Of a DNA stretch of 47,027 nt, positions 6,877-15,818 are shown in pieces. The position numbers and the translations under genes are program-made. The stretch's first letter is position 1; each line of letters begins with the position of its first letter. The stretch lies in contig JAHECP010000029.1 in NCBI GenBank assembly GCA_024641665.1, positions 1 through 47,027 of the forward strand, in the 5' to 3' direction. Source of the stretch: Acidobacteriota bacterium (lineage in GTDB: Bacteria > Acidobacteriota > Vicinamibacteria > Vicinamibacterales > JAHECP01). The notes beneath the pieces are model-generated. The model made no database searches, was not told the DNA's origin, and was given only the letters and a program-made list of their open reading frames with translations.

Positions 6877-9636
6877 ATGCCAGTCGATCAGCAGAATCCG
6901 ACGTTGAAGGAGCGGCCCAAGCCACCGAGCAACGTGCTGCGCTACGAGGGGCGGCGCGCGCTCGACGCGATCTTCAAACCCAAGAACGTCGCCGTGATTG
7001 GGGCGACCGAGAAGGCCGGGAGCGTCGGCCGGACGGTGCTCTGGAACATCGTCCAGACGCAGTTCGGCGGCACGGTGTTCCCGGTGAACCCGAAGCGGGA
7101 CAGCGTGCTGGGCATCAAGGCGTATCCGACGGTCGGCGACGTGCCGGCCGATCTCGATCTGGCGGTGCTGGTGACGCCGGCGGCCACCGCGCCGGGACTG
7201 ATCCGCGAGTGCGTGGAGAAGGGCGTGAAGGGCGCGATCGTGATCTCGGCCGGCTTCAAGGAGGCGGGCGAGGACGGGGTGCGCTACGAGCGGCAGGTAG
7301 TCGAGGAGGCGCGCCGCGGGCGGATGCGCGTCATCGGTCCGAACTGCCTGGGCGTGATGAGCCCGCTGACCGGGCTGAACGCGACGTTCGCGAGCGCGAT
7401 GGCGCGCCCGGGCAACGTCGGCTTCGTCAGCCAGAGCGGCGCGCTGTGCACGGCGGTGCTCGACTGGAGCCTGCAGGTCAACGTCGGGTTCAGCTCGTTC
7501 GTGTCGATCGGGTCGATGGCCGACGTCGGCTGGGGCGACCTGATCGAGTACCTGGGCGACGATCCGCACACGCGCAGCATCGTGATCTACATGGAGTCGA
7601 TCGGCGACGCGCGGCGGTTCCTGTCGGCGGCGCGCGAGGTGGCGCTGGCCAAGCCGATCATCGTCATCAAGGCCGGCCGCACGTCGGCGGCGGCCAAGGC
7701 GGCGGCGTCGCACACCGGGTCGCTCACCGGGAGCGACGAGGTGCTGGACGCGGCGTTCCGCCGCTCGGGCGTCCTGCGCGTCAACACGATCGCCGAGCTG
7801 TTCTACATGGCCGAGGTGCTTGCCAAGCAGCCGCGTCCCAAGGGCCCGCGCCTGACGATCCTGACCAACGCCGGCGGTCCGGGCGTGCTGGCGTGCGACG
7901 CGCTCATCGGCAACGGCGGCGAGCTGACGCCGCTCTCCGACGAGGCGTTCGCGAAGTTCAACGAGCTCCTGCCGGCGCACTGGAGCCGCAACAATCCGGT
8001 GGACATCCTCGGTGACGCCGAGGCCGACCGCTACGCGAAGGCGCTCGAGATCGCCGCGAACGACCCGAACAGCGACGGGATGCTGGTGATCCTGACGCCG
8101 CAGGCCATGACCGACGCCACGCAAACGGCCGAGGCGCTCAAGCAGCACGCCGCCCTCGAGGGCAAGCCCGTGCTGGCGAGCTGGATGGGCGGCGCCGACG
8201 TGGCCGCCGGGCAGGCGATCCTCAACAAGGCGGACATCCCGACGTTCCCGTATCCCGACACGGCGGCGCGGCTGTTCACCTACATGTGGAAGTTCAGCTA
8301 CAACCTGAAGGGCATCTACGAGACGCCCACGCTCGCCGCCACGCCCGAGGCCAGCAAGGGGCGCGAGACGGCGAGTGCCATCGTCGCGGCGGTGCGCGGA
8401 GCCGGGCGCACGATCCTCACCGAGCACGAGTCGAAGCGCCTGCTCGCGGCGTACGGGATCCCGACCGTCGAGACGCGCGTGGCGCCGACCGAGGAGGAGG
8501 CCGTGGCGGCCGCCGCGGCCATCGGCTACCCGGTCGTGCTCAAGCTCCATTCCGAGACCATCACCCACAAGACCGACGTGGGCGGCGTGTGCCTCAACCT
8601 GAAGGACGAGGCCGCGGTGCGCGGCGCGTTCGGGACCATCCGGGCCTCGGTCGCCGAGAAGGCCGGCGCGGAGCATTTCGGTGGCGTGACCGTGCAGCCG
8701 ATGGCGAAGCTGGAGGGCTACGAGATCATCATCGGCAGCAGCGTCGACCCGCAGTTCGGGCCCGTGCTGCTGTTCGGGTCGGGCGGCCAGCTCGTCGAGG
8801 TCTACAAGGACCGCGCGCTGGCGCTGCCGCCGCTCAACACGACGCTCGCGCGCCGCCTGATGGAGCAGACCAAGGTCTTCAAGGCGCTCCAGGGCGTGCG
8901 CGGGCGCAAGGCGGTGGACCTGACCGGGCTCGAGCAGCTGCTCGTGCGCTTCAGCCAGCTCGTCGTCGAGCAGCGCTGGATCCAGGAGATCGACATCAAC
9001 CCGCTGCTCGCCTCGTCCGACCGCCTGCTGGCGCTCGACGCGCGCATCGTCGTGCACCCGCCGGAGACGGCCGAGGCGGACCTGCCGAAGACGGCCGTCC
9101 GGCCGTACCCCGTGCAGTACGCCTCGAGCTGGCGCACCAAGCAGGGCGTCGACGTGATGATCCGCCCGATCCGGCCCGAGGACGAGCCGCTGCTCGTGCA
9201 GTTCCACGAGGGCCTGTCGGAGCGCAGCGTCTACCTGCGCTACTTCCGGATGCTCAAGCTGAGCCAGCGCGTGGCGCACGACCGGCTCACGCGGATCTGC
9301 TTCATCGACTACGACCGCGAGATGGCGCTGGTCGTCGAGCACACCGACCCGAAGACCGGGGAGCGCCGGATCCTGGCCGTCGCCCGCCTGACGCAGATCC
9401 ACGGGTCGAACGCGGCCGAGTTCGCGGTGCTCATCACCGACCAGTACCACCACCAGGGGCTCGGCACGGAGCTGGTGCACCGCCTGGTGCAGGTCGCGCG
9501 CGACGAGAAGATCGCCCTCATCGTCGGCGACATCCTGCCCGAGAACCGCGACATGGTGGAGCTCTGCACCAAGGTGGGCTTCCGCTGCGAGTACTCGGAG
9601 AAGGAGGAGGTCGTCAAGGCCGAGATGCGGGTCTGA
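6877..9636 (+). CDS. ADP-forming acyl-CoA ligase / GNAT acetyltransferase fusion (Pat/PatZ type)
   Basis: A 919-residue fusion. An NDP-forming acyl-CoA synthetase body covers about residues 25-710: a CoA-binding Rossmann domain (35-160), flavodoxin-like ligase domains (170-480) with SHTGS around H279, the position of the phospho-histidine in active enzymes, and an ATP-grasp domain (505-710). A C-terminal GNAT domain (760-910) carries HHQGLGTEL for acetyl-CoA binding at about 857-866. This is the layout of bacterial protein lysine acetyltransferases Pat/PatZ, which acetylate acyl-CoA synthetases; in those the ligase body is often only a regulatory sensor. Retention of the His motif leaves real ligase activity possible. 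GGAG lies eight bases before the ATG. Confidence 0.92.
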   Translation: MPVDQQNPTLKERPKPPSNVLRYEGRRALDAIFKPKNVAVIGATEKAGSVGRTVLWNIVQTQFGGTVFPVNPKRDSVLGIKAYPTVGDVPADLDLAVLVTPAATAPGLIRECVEKGVKGAIVISAGFKEAGEDGVRYERQVVEEARRGRMRVIGPNCLGVMSPLTGLNATFASAMARPGNVGFVSQSGALCTAVLDWSLQVNVGFSSFVSIGSMADVGWGDLIEYLGDDPHTRSIVIYMESIGDARRFLSAAREVALAKPIIVIKAGRTSAAAKAAASHTGSLTGSDEVLDAAFRRSGVLRVNTIAELFYMAEVLAKQPRPKGPRLTILTNAGGPGVLACDALIGNGGELTPLSDEAFAKFNELLPAHWSRNNPVDILGDAEADRYAKALEIAANDPNSDGMLVILTPQAMTDATQTAEALKQHAALEGKPVLASWMGGADVAAGQAILNKADIPTFPYPDTAARLFTYMWKFSYNLKGIYETPTLAATPEASKGRETASAIVAAVRGAGRTILTEHESKRLLAAYGIPTVETRVAPTEEEAVAAAAAIGYPVVLKLHSETITHKTDVGGVCLNLKDEAAVRGAFGTIRASVAEKAGAEHFGGVTVQPMAKLEGYEIIIGSSVDPQFGPVLLFGSGGQLVEVYKDRALALPPLNTTLARRLMEQTKVFKALQGVRGRKAVDLTGLEQLLVRFSQLVVEQRWIQEIDINPLLASSDRLLALDARIVVHPPETAEADLPKTAVRPYPVQYASSWRTKQGVDVMIRPIRPEDEPLLVQFHEGLSERSVYLRYFRMLKLSQRVAHDRLTRICFIDYDREMALVVEHTDPKTGERRILAVARLTQIHGSNAAEFAVLITDQYHHQGLGTELVHRLVQVARDEKIALIVGDILPENRDMVELCTKVGFRCEYSEKEEVVKAEMRV

Positions 9637-9665
9637 CCTCGCTTCGACTACACTGACCGCGCCTC

Positions 9666-9687
9666 GCGGCCGGCCCTTTCCGGCCGC
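9666..9687 (+). promoter_or_regulatory. Leader hairpin covering the LysE ribosome-site region
   Basis: GCGGCCGG (9666-9673) and CCGGCCGC (9680-9687) form a perfect 8-bp stem with a 6-base loop. The hairpin ends about 11 bases before the putative start of the LysE gene and abuts the only SD-like GGGG. TACACT at about 9648-9653 is a plausible -10 for this transcript. Confidence 0.45.
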
Positions 9688-9698
9688 GGGGCGTCACC

Positions 9699-10331
9699 AT
9701 CGATCCGGGTCTCCTCACCTTCATCGGCGTCGCGGCCCTGCTGGTGCTCTCGCCGGGGCCGACCCTCGCGATCGTCACGCGCAACGCGGCCGCGTACGGG
9801 CGTGGGCCCGGCCTGGCCACGGCCGCGGGCATCGGCGTGGCCAACGCGACCTACGCCACGGCGGCGGCGCTCGGCCTGTCGGTCGTCCTTGAGCGCTCGC
9901 CGGCCGCCTTCGCCGTGATCCGCCTGGGCGGCGCGGCCTACCTCGTGTGGCTCGGCGCCACCGGCCTCTGGCGCCTCATCCGGCACCGGGCCGCCGCTCC
10001 GCGCGTCGGTGCCGATGGCGTCGCCGGGACGCTCCGTCCGGCAATCGGGTTCCGGCAGGGCGTGCTGACCAACCTGCTGCACCCGTCGATCGCGATCTTC
10101 TATCTGAGCTACATCCCGCAGTTCATCCGGCCTGGCGAGCCCTTCCTCGCGCGCTACGCCTTGCTGGCCTCGATCCACGTCGGCCTGAGCACGGGATGGA
10201 TGGCGACCTGCGCGGTGGCGATCGACGAGCTGGCGCGCGTGCTGCGCACGCCCGCGTTCGCGCGCACCATCGAGGCGCTCGCCGGGGCATCGCTGCTCGT
10301 CTTGGGGCTGGTGGTCGGGCTCGGACGATGA
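9699..10331 (+). CDS. LysE/RhtB family amino-acid exporter with apparent ATC start
   Basis: An inner-membrane exporter of the LysE/RhtB family, about 210 residues with five or six hydrophobic segments. Family signature LSPGPT is near the N-terminus and LLHPSIAIFYLSYIPQF in the middle. Homologues typically begin Met-Asp-Pro followed by LLTF and a first helix before LSPGP. Here the frame reads I-D-P-G-L-L-T-F-I in that position. There is no ATG, GTG or TTG between the upstream in-frame stop at 9654-9656 and the GTG at 9744. Starting at 9744 would remove the first helix. The codon at 9699 is ATC, so this is either a rare ATC start or an ATG changed by mutation or base error. The substrate is unknown. 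Confidence 0.8.
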   Translation: MDPGLLTFIGVAALLVLSPGPTLAIVTRNAAAYGRGPGLATAAGIGVANATYATAAALGLSVVLERSPAAFAVIRLGGAAYLVWLGATGLWRLIRHRAAAPRVGADGVAGTLRPAIGFRQGVLTNLLHPSIAIFYLSYIPQFIRPGEPFLARYALLASIHVGLSTGWMATCAVAIDELARVLRTPAFARTIEALAGASLLVLGLVVGLGR

Positions 10332-10503
10332 CAGGGTGCACAGGGTGCAACGTGCACCGGGGTGCACATAGTGCGAGGAGGCGCCGGGTTGACGGTCGAG
10401 GCGCAGCTTCTCTTTGAAAAGAGCCGCGCGCCATCGAAGCCGCCGCGCCACCGCGCACCCTTGCGCACGGCGTGCACCCGGTGCACCTTGTGCACCGAGC
10501 CCG
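10332..10503. repeat. Family D intergenic repeat (GTGCAC words plus GC hairpin), copy 1
   Basis: Between convergent genes, GGGTGCACAGGGTGCA-type words (10333-10368) are answered by GTGCACCCGGTGCACC and TTGTGCACCG near the right end. In the middle is a CTCTTTGAAAAGAG inverted repeat and a GC module containing CCGCGCCACCGCGCACCC. The same module and GTGCAC array recur at 13428-13506. It probably terminates both flanking genes. Confidence 0.75.
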
Positions 10504-11094
10504 TCATTCCGGCTCGATCAGATTCAGCGTGTACGCGAGCGCGCCGTCGAAGACCCGCGCCTCCTCGAAGCCGGCCGCGCGCCCCAGCACGCGGGCGCGG
10601 GCGAGCGGGAGGTACACGGGGTTGGGCAGGACGTCGGTGATCGAAAGGACGCCGCCCGGGCGGAGCGCGCGGTGGAGATCCGCGAACGCGGCGCGTTTGT
10701 CTCGCACCTCGCCGAGCACCGCGCTCGCGATGGCCACGTCGAACGCGTCGGCGGGAAGCGTGCCGTCGCCGAGCCTGGCCCGCCGGGCCTCCACGTTTCG
10801 CACGCCGCCCGCGGCCAGGCGCCGCTCGAGCTTCGCGAGCATGCGCGGCTGCAGGTCCACGCCGACCACGCGCCCCGACGGGCCCACGTGCGCGGCGGCC
10901 GCCAGCGTGACACGGCCGGGGCCGCACCCGGCGTCGAGCACGCGCATGCCGGGCTCGATGCCCGCGCGCGCGATCTGGCGCTCGGCGCCGGCCACGAGAT
11001 CGGTATAGGGGTTCTCGATCAGAAAGCCCGGCCAGGGCGGACACGGCGGCGCGAGCGCCCGCCACGCCAACCCGGCGACGGCCAGCGTGGCCAC
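10504..11094 (-). CDS. Class I SAM-dependent methyltransferase, membrane-anchored
   Basis: A 196-residue methyltransferase. An N-terminal hydrophobic segment (residues 1-15, continuing upstream) is followed by a Rossmann SAM domain: motif I VLDAGCGPGR at about 51-60, an acidic loop VVGVDLQP, and LRPGGVLSITDVLPNP. It resembles small UbiE/ArsM-like methyltransferases anchored to the membrane. The substrate is unknown. The first usable start is GTG at 11094. The frame stays open upstream through hydrophobic codons (VFVALAVV) into the family C repeat without any ATG/GTG/TTG, so the true N-terminus is uncertain and the anchor may be longer. Confidence 0.82.
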   Translation of the reverse strand: MATLAVAGLAWRALAPPCPPWPGFLIENPYTDLVAGAERQIARAGIEPGMRVLDAGCGPGRVTLAAAAHVGPSGRVVGVDLQPRMLAKLERRLAAGGVRNVEARRARLGDGTLPADAFDVAIASAVLGEVRDKRAAFADLHRALRPGGVLSITDVLPNPVYLPLARARVLGRAAGFEEARVFDGALAYTLNLIEPE

Positions 11095-11117
11095 GACGGC
11101 AAGGGCAACGAAGACGG

Positions 11118-11176
11118 TTTCCGTGGCGATTTCCGTGGTACTTCCGTGGTTATTCCGTGGTCATTCCGTGGTCATT
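11118..11176. repeat. Family C tandem repeat (CCACGGAA, 11-base period)
   Basis: Read on the reverse strand this is CCACGGAA repeated with short linkers TGA, TGA, TAA, GTA and ATCG between units, a period of 11-12 bases. The first unit begins inside the stop codon (TGA) of the D-aminoacylase-like gene and the array runs to the methyltransferase. The same 8-mer and the same linkers recur at 37801-37846 and 40220-40304. Confidence 0.8.
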
Positions 11177-12872
11177 TCTGTCCACTGTACCCCGGCCCGC
11201 GCAGGACCTTGCCGGGCAGCGCTTCGGTGGCCTTGCCGTCGTCGATGACCGGCACGCCGTTGACCAGCACGTACTTCATGCCGACCGACAGCTGGTTCGG
11301 GTTCTCGAAGGTCGCGACGTCGTGGATCTGGTCGGCGTCGAAGACCACGACATCGGCCCAGAGCCCCCGCTTCAGCACGCCGCGGTCGGCGAGCCGCATG
11401 CGCTGGGCGGGCAGCGCGCTGAACTTCCGGATGGCCTCCTCGAGCCGCAGCAGATGCTCGTCGCGGACGTACTTCCGCAGGATGCGCGGGAACGTGCCAT
11501 AGGCGCGGGGGTGCGGGTGCTCCTCGCCGAGCAGCCCGTCGGGCGCGGTGCCCTGCGAGTCGTTGTCGACGGATACCCAGGGCTGGCTGAGCGCCAGCGC
11601 GATGTCGGGCTCCGACATGCCGAACACCGCGCAGTAGGTGTAGCCCTCGTCCTCGACGAGCAGGTCGAGCAGCGCGTCGATCGGCTTCACGCCGCGTGCC
11701 TTCGCGATCTCGGCGAGGGTCTGGCCCTGGAACTTCCGCAGCGCGGGGTTCTGCACCACGCTCACGAGCACCGCCTCGGGTCCCGGAATCTCCTGCCATT
11801 CGTTGTCCCAGTCGCCGCCGGGCGTCTCCATGTCCTTGATGATGCGCGCGCGCGCCGCCGGGTCCTTGAGCCGGTCGAGCATCTTGCGGTCGCCGCCGTC
11901 GTGCGCCCACGGCGGCACGAACGCCGACATGGAATTGAACCAGGCGGGGTAGGCGTAGGTGTCGGCCGTCACGTCCACGCCGCTCGCGCGCGCCTCGTCC
12001 ACCTTGGCCACGATCTCCTTCATCCGCCCCCAGTTGTTCTTGCCGGCGGCCTTGATGTGCCAGATCTCCACGGGGATCTTCGCCTCGCGGCCGATGCGGA
12101 TGGCCTCGTCGAGCGCCGTCAGCACGGCGTCGCCCTCCGAGCGCATGTGCGTGGCGTAGATGCCGCCGAACTTCGCTGCCTGGGACGCGAGCGCGACGAG
12201 CTCCTCGGTCGTCGCGTAGGGCGCCGGCGCGTACTGCAATGACGTAGAGACGCCGACCGCGCCCTGCTGCATGGCCTCGCGCACCAGCTGCTCCATTCGG
12301 TCCAGCTCCGCGGGCGTGGGCGCGCGGTCGTCGTCTCCGATGACCACGCGCCGCACCTCGGTGGCGCCCACGTAGGTGGCGAGGTTGATGCCCATGCCCT
12401 GCTTCTGGAGCCGCGCGAAGTACTGGTTGAGCGTTCGCCAGTCGGGCGTGATCTTCAGGTGCTCGTAGCCGACGCGGTCCTTCTCGACGAGCTGGTCGGT
12501 GAGCGGCGCGACCGACCCGCCCTCGCCGGTGATCTCGGTCGTGATGCCCTGGAAGATCTTCGACGGCAGGTGCGGGTTGACGAGGATCGTCAGCTCGGAC
12601 TGGCCGAGCATGTCGATGAAGCCCGGCGCGACCACCAGGCCGGTGGCATCGATGCGCCGCGCGGCCGCCTGGTCGGCCAGCTCGCCGATGGCCGCGATCC
12701 GGCCGTCGCGGATGCCGACGTCCCCCTGGTACCACGGCGACCCCGTGCCGTCGATGACGTGCCCGTGCTCGATGACGATGTCGAAGGGCGCCGGCGCGGC
12801 GGCCGGCGCGGGCCGGTTCGCCTGACACCCCGCGAGCGTCAGGGCCAGGAAGCAGACGATCCAGCGTTTCAT
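11172..12872 (-). CDS. D-aminoacylase-like amidohydrolase lipoprotein
   Basis: A 566-residue amidohydrolase-superfamily protein of the N-acyl-D-amino-acid deacylase group, exported as a lipoprotein: residues 1-16 are a signal with lipobox LAGC. I start at ATG 12872 because it gives this lipobox and has GAGG nine bases upstream. The N-terminal beta-sandwich (VIDGTGSPWYQGDVGI) and TIM-barrel motifs THMRSEG and WHIKAAG, with their metal-type His, are present, as is VDNDSQG near the expected catalytic Asp. The usual HxH after PGFID is replaced by GFIDMLGQSE, and the usual Cys block reads TTEITGEGGS. The metal site is therefore altered, and the true substrate (D-peptides, N-acyl compounds or another amide) is open. 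Confidence 0.85.
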   Translation of the reverse strand: MKRWIVCFLALTLAGCQANRPAPAAAPAPFDIVIEHGHVIDGTGSPWYQGDVGIRDGRIAAIGELADQAAARRIDATGLVVAPGFIDMLGQSELTILVNPHLPSKIFQGITTEITGEGGSVAPLTDQLVEKDRVGYEHLKITPDWRTLNQYFARLQKQGMGINLATYVGATEVRRVVIGDDDRAPTPAELDRMEQLVREAMQQGAVGVSTSLQYAPAPYATTEELVALASQAAKFGGIYATHMRSEGDAVLTALDEAIRIGREAKIPVEIWHIKAAGKNNWGRMKEIVAKVDEARASGVDVTADTYAYPAWFNSMSAFVPPWAHDGGDRKMLDRLKDPAARARIIKDMETPGGDWDNEWQEIPGPEAVLVSVVQNPALRKFQGQTLAEIAKARGVKPIDALLDLLVEDEGYTYCAVFGMSEPDIALALSQPWVSVDNDSQGTAPDGLLGEEHPHPRAYGTFPRILRKYVRDEHLLRLEEAIRKFSALPAQRMRLADRGVLKRGLWADVVVFDADQIHDVATFENPNQLSVGMKYVLVNGVPVIDDGKATEALPGKVLRGPGYSGQK

Positions 12873-12930
12873 GGGCGCATCCTCGCGAGTCGGTGAGCGG
12901 CGAGAGCCGGCGCCCAAGACCATATCACGC

Positions 12931-13361
12931 CTACAGGAAGGCCACCTCCTCGACGCACTTCAGGTACTCCGCCGTCGCCCGCGGCAGATCGAGCTGGCCG
13001 GTGGCGAGGCCCACCTCGAGCACTTCCAGCTTGGCCCGGCAACCCTGGGCGCGGGTCACCTTCTCCTCGAGGTTGTTCGACCTGAGGAGCTGGGTGGACA
13101 GCGTCGCCGCGATCGAGCAGGCCGCCGCCAGGGCGCACAGCAGCTGCCACGACGGGGAGGCGAGGCCGGCCGCGTGTGTGAGCCACGCGGTGAACGTCTG
13201 GCCGCCGGCCCGGCGGTCAGCGCGGCGGCCAGCGTCCCGCCGACGATCGTGGTGTTCAGCAGGTGGCGCTGGCGCGGCACGGCGCCGGCGATGAACGCGT
13301 CCACCTGCGCCCGTTTGTCCCGAATCCGGCGCGACAGGTCGTCCGGAGCGGCGTCGGTCAT
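12931..13361 (-). pseudogene. Two-helix membrane protein, disrupted by a one-base frameshift
   Basis: From ATG 13361 the first part reads MTDAAPDDLSRRIRDKRAQ and on through a hydrophobic segment ending LAAALTAGPA. After about 13205-13215 this frame becomes Arg/Pro-rich nonsense. The next frame continues sensibly with GGQTFTAWLTHAAGLA, a second hydrophobic helix (WQLLCALAAACSIAATL) and a soluble end (KVTRAQGCRAKLEVLEVGLA), stopping at TAG 12931. The total of 431 bases is one short of an intact 143-residue gene, so one base is missing in the GC-rich GGGCCGGCGGCC stretch. It may be a recent inactivation or a sequence error. The protein family is not recognised. Confidence 0.65.
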
Positions 13362-13378
13362 GGGGGACTCCTCAACGT

Positions 13379-13417
13379 CTGACGGCTCAGGGCTTACGGC
13401 CCACGGCTCAGCGCCAC
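13379..13417. repeat. Family A intergenic repeat, single-arm copy
   Basis: GACGGCTCAGGG, CTTACGGCCCACGGCTCAG: degenerate GGCTCA words in one direction only, just upstream of the disrupted membrane-protein gene and next to a family D copy. Confidence 0.6.
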
Positions 13418-13427
13418 GGGTTGAGGG

Positions 13428-13506
13428 AAGCTGCGCGGCGGCGAAGTCTCCGCGCCACCGCGCACCCTGCACCATCCTGCACCTCGTGCACCCGGTGCAC
13501 CGAATC
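13428..13506. repeat. Family D intergenic repeat, copy 2
   Basis: GCTGCGCGGCGGCGAAG followed by CCGCGCCACCGCGCACCC and then GTGCACCCGGTGCACC. The core CGCGCCACCGCGCACCCT and the final GTGCACCCGGTGCACC are identical to the copy at 10332-10503. The left part can pair around GAAG as a GC hairpin. It separates the two broken genes. Confidence 0.75.
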
Positions 13507-13518
13507 CCCGACACGCCC

Positions 13519-14565
13519 CTACTGCCGCGGCGTGAACGCCGGGAGCCCGAACAGCCGGCGGATCGCGTCGATGCGCACCTGCCGCGACGCCGTGCGCAGA
13601 TCGACGCCGGTCAGCTGCTGGTACTCGTCGAAGAACCCGTTGACGTCGGTCGCAGCCGGCGACGGGAGGCTGTCGTTGAGGTCGCCCGAGATGCCCATGA
13701 ACGGACCCAGCGTCCCGATGAGGCCTCCCAGGAAGCGCCCGCGCACGCGGCCGTCGCCGTCCTTGTCGACGAACGGGTCGGTCAGGAACACCAGCCCGAG
13801 CGTGTCGTTGTCGATCGCGGGCACGCTCAGGCCGTAGTGCGAGTCGAACGTGTGGATGAACACGTTGGCCAGGATGGCGTTCGCAATCGGCGCCGGGTGC
13901 ACGCCGTCGAGGCTGAACAGGCCGCCGAGGAAACGCGGCGTGAGCGTCGGCCACGCCCATGCCGTAGCTCGTGGCCACCGACTTGATGACGTTGTTCAGG
14001 TTGACCCCCTGCTGCTGGATCGTGGCCATCTCGCCGGCGTCGAGCACGTAGTCCGGGTCGCTGAACACCGAGGAGTCCAGCAGGCCGAGCTTCACCAGAT
14101 GGTTGAAGTCGATCACCGCGCCCAGCACGTCGTTGTTGCCGATCCAGCAGGCGACGCGCTGCGGCATCAGCGACTCGGCGATCTGGATCTGGTTCCCCGT
14201 GCGCGAGAACAGCACGAGCTCGGTTTCGTCGCTGATCTGGCTGACGTCGGTCGCTGTCGCGTAGTCGTACAGGATCGAGTGCGCGTTGGCGCCGCTCGCC
14301 GCGAGGTTGAGCCCCTCGACGGTCGGGTCGATGCGGGTGCGCCCCTTCACGCTCTCGATGAACCCGGCCAGGTTGGTCTTGATGAGCGGAAGGGGAAAGC
14401 TGGCGCCCATGCGCCACGCGATGAAGTTCAGTTAGCTTGTCCGCTGCGTGTACTGGTTGGCGTCGGCCGACTGCACCGCCTCGCCGATGCTGTCGCCCAG
14501 GCCGACGAACAGCGGCGGACTGGCGACGGTCCCGGGGTGACGGCTGAAGGGAATCGGACAGACAT
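13519..14565 (-). pseudogene. SGNH/GDSL hydrolase remnant with stop codon and frameshift(s)
   Basis: The pieces of one SGNH-family esterase/lipase are spread over frames. Block I is PPLFVGLGDSIGEAVQS (Ser in GDS at about 14505). It is followed by QYTQRTS, then an in-frame TAA (14432-14434) where Tyr would fit, then LNFIAWRMGASFPLP and a long intact middle. At a TTT run (13931-13933) an extra base shifts the frame from DAHAAF to LGGLFSLDGVHPAPIAN, which holds the block V DxxHP catalytic pair (DGVHP). The C-terminus ends at 13519. A third frameshift near 14520 is likely, because the nearest start (ATG 14565) is out of frame with GDS. Active-site residues survive, so decay is recent or partly artefactual. 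Confidence 0.7.
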
Positions 14566-14696
14566 GGCTCTGAACCCATCCTCTGTCGTCGGCTCTCGGT
14601 TGCCGCGCGTCGCGGGCAATCGGGACGAACGTATCGCCCAGCCTACCGCGCCTGACGGTCGAAGGGAAGTGCGCTCGGCCACCCGGGCGGCGGTCG

Positions 14697-15806
14697 CTAC
14701 CGGGCCTGCGCGGCCCAGTTTGCCGCGAAGTCCCTGTAAGGGATGAGAATTCGCTGGTTGAAGGCGGTCTCGAAGCCCACGCCGTTGTTCAGGTCCATGA
14801 GCAGCGACACGACGGGGGCGGGGCCGGCCTGGTCCAGCAGGTACCGGGCGGCCAGCGCGCCCTCGGCGTACACGAGACGCGCCTCGTCGGGCGAGAAGCC
14901 GCTGAAATCGCCGTGCAGCCGATCGAGCGGAACGAGGGTCCGGGCGTCCTTGACAATGTCCCGCGCCCAGGTGAGGTCGGTGCGCTCGAACACGCCCGCC
15001 AGTCCTTCGTTGAGCCACTGCGGCACGCCGCGCGTCGCGAGGCTGTAGACGAACGCGTGGGTCAGCTCGTGCGCCAGCACCCGCTCGAACTCCGCGGGAT
15101 GATCGAGCGCGCCCTGCACCGGCACCTTGATCCGGCCGTCGTAGAGTCCCGCCGCCCAGCCGGGTGACCGCGTGACGTCCTGGAACTGCTGCTCGGTGTA
15201 GAGCACGACCGTGATCACGTCCGAAGGATAGGTGCCGAGCGCGCCGCCGATGCGCCAGTAGGCCGCCTCGAGCGCCTCGAGCGCCTTCTGCGCGAGCGGC
15301 TGCTCGGCGGGACCTTCGAAGAGGATCGTGAAGTTGGTGCTCATCGAGCGCTGGAAGTCCTCGTGCAGCGCGGCTTCCTTGCGCCAGGCGTCCAGGTGCT
15401 CGGTCAACATCTTGTCGCCGGGCGCCCGGGTCAGGGCGTCTGCGTACACCTGAACGGCCCCCTCGAGGTCGCCCTGCCGGTAGAGGATCTGCCCCAGCAG
15501 CACCGACGCCGGCGTGAGGCCGGGATCGAGGCGAAGGGCCGCCTCGAGGAATCCGCGCGCGGCCGCGCGCTGACCGAGCTGGAAGGCGGCCACGCCCGCC
15601 CCGAGGTGGTAGGTCGAGACATCGGGGTCGTGCGTGATGGCGGCCTGGAAATGCTGAGCTGCCTCCTGCGCGTGTCCGGCCTGGATCGCGCTCCACCCGG
15701 CGCGCGACGCGGCCAGGCCCTCGGGGTCGAGCGGGTGGGTGACCACCTGCGCGCGTGCCGATCCCGTGAGCAGGATCGCCACAGCTGTTCCGACAATGAA
15801 ACGCAC
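14697..15806 (-). CDS. TPR-containing HExxH zinc metallopeptidase (peptidase MA-like), secreted
   Basis: About 369 residues from GTG 15806, which directly begins a signal peptide (MRFIVGTAVAILL, cut near SARAQ); GTG 15818 with GGGAG close upstream is an alternative. Residues 40-150 are three TPR-like helical hairpins (GHAQEAAQHF, GQRAAARGFL, GDLEGAVQVY). The C-terminal half is a gluzincin-type domain with HELTH at H246-E247-H250 and WLNEGLAGVFE downstream supplying the third ligand, as in the peptidase MA family. It is probably a periplasmic protease or assembly factor. It is transcribed divergently from the ADOP permease with about 300 bases between. Confidence 0.87.
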   Translation of the reverse strand: MRFIVGTAVAILLTGSARAQVVTHPLDPEGLAASRAGWSAIQAGHAQEAAQHFQAAITHDPDVSTYHLGAGVAAFQLGQRAAARGFLEAALRLDPGLTPASVLLGQILYRQGDLEGAVQVYADALTRAPGDKMLTEHLDAWRKEAALHEDFQRSMSTNFTILFEGPAEQPLAQKALEALEAAYWRIGGALGTYPSDVITVVLYTEQQFQDVTRSPGWAAGLYDGRIKVPVQGALDHPAEFERVLAHELTHAFVYSLATRGVPQWLNEGLAGVFERTDLTWARDIVKDARTLVPLDRLHGDFSGFSPDEARLVYAEGALAARYLLDQAGPAPVVSLLMDLNNGVGFETAFNQRILIPYRDFAANWAAQAR

Positions 15807-15818
15807 CCAGCCTGACAC

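Noticed and set aside
6850-9480. An 876-codon reverse-strand open frame opposite the CoA-ligase/GNAT gene
   Set aside because: It is low-complexity Arg/His/Asp/Val sequence, a codon-bias shadow of a clear forward gene.
10414-11502. Forward-strand open frame across the family D repeat and methyltransferase
   Set aside because: It reads through repeat arrays and the antisense of two real genes with no recognisable domain.
14428-15696. Reverse-strand frame that could join the SGNH remnant to the TPR peptidase
   Set aside because: It is a shadow frame of the peptidase; the HExxH and TPR motifs are in a different frame, which runs to its own stop at 14697.
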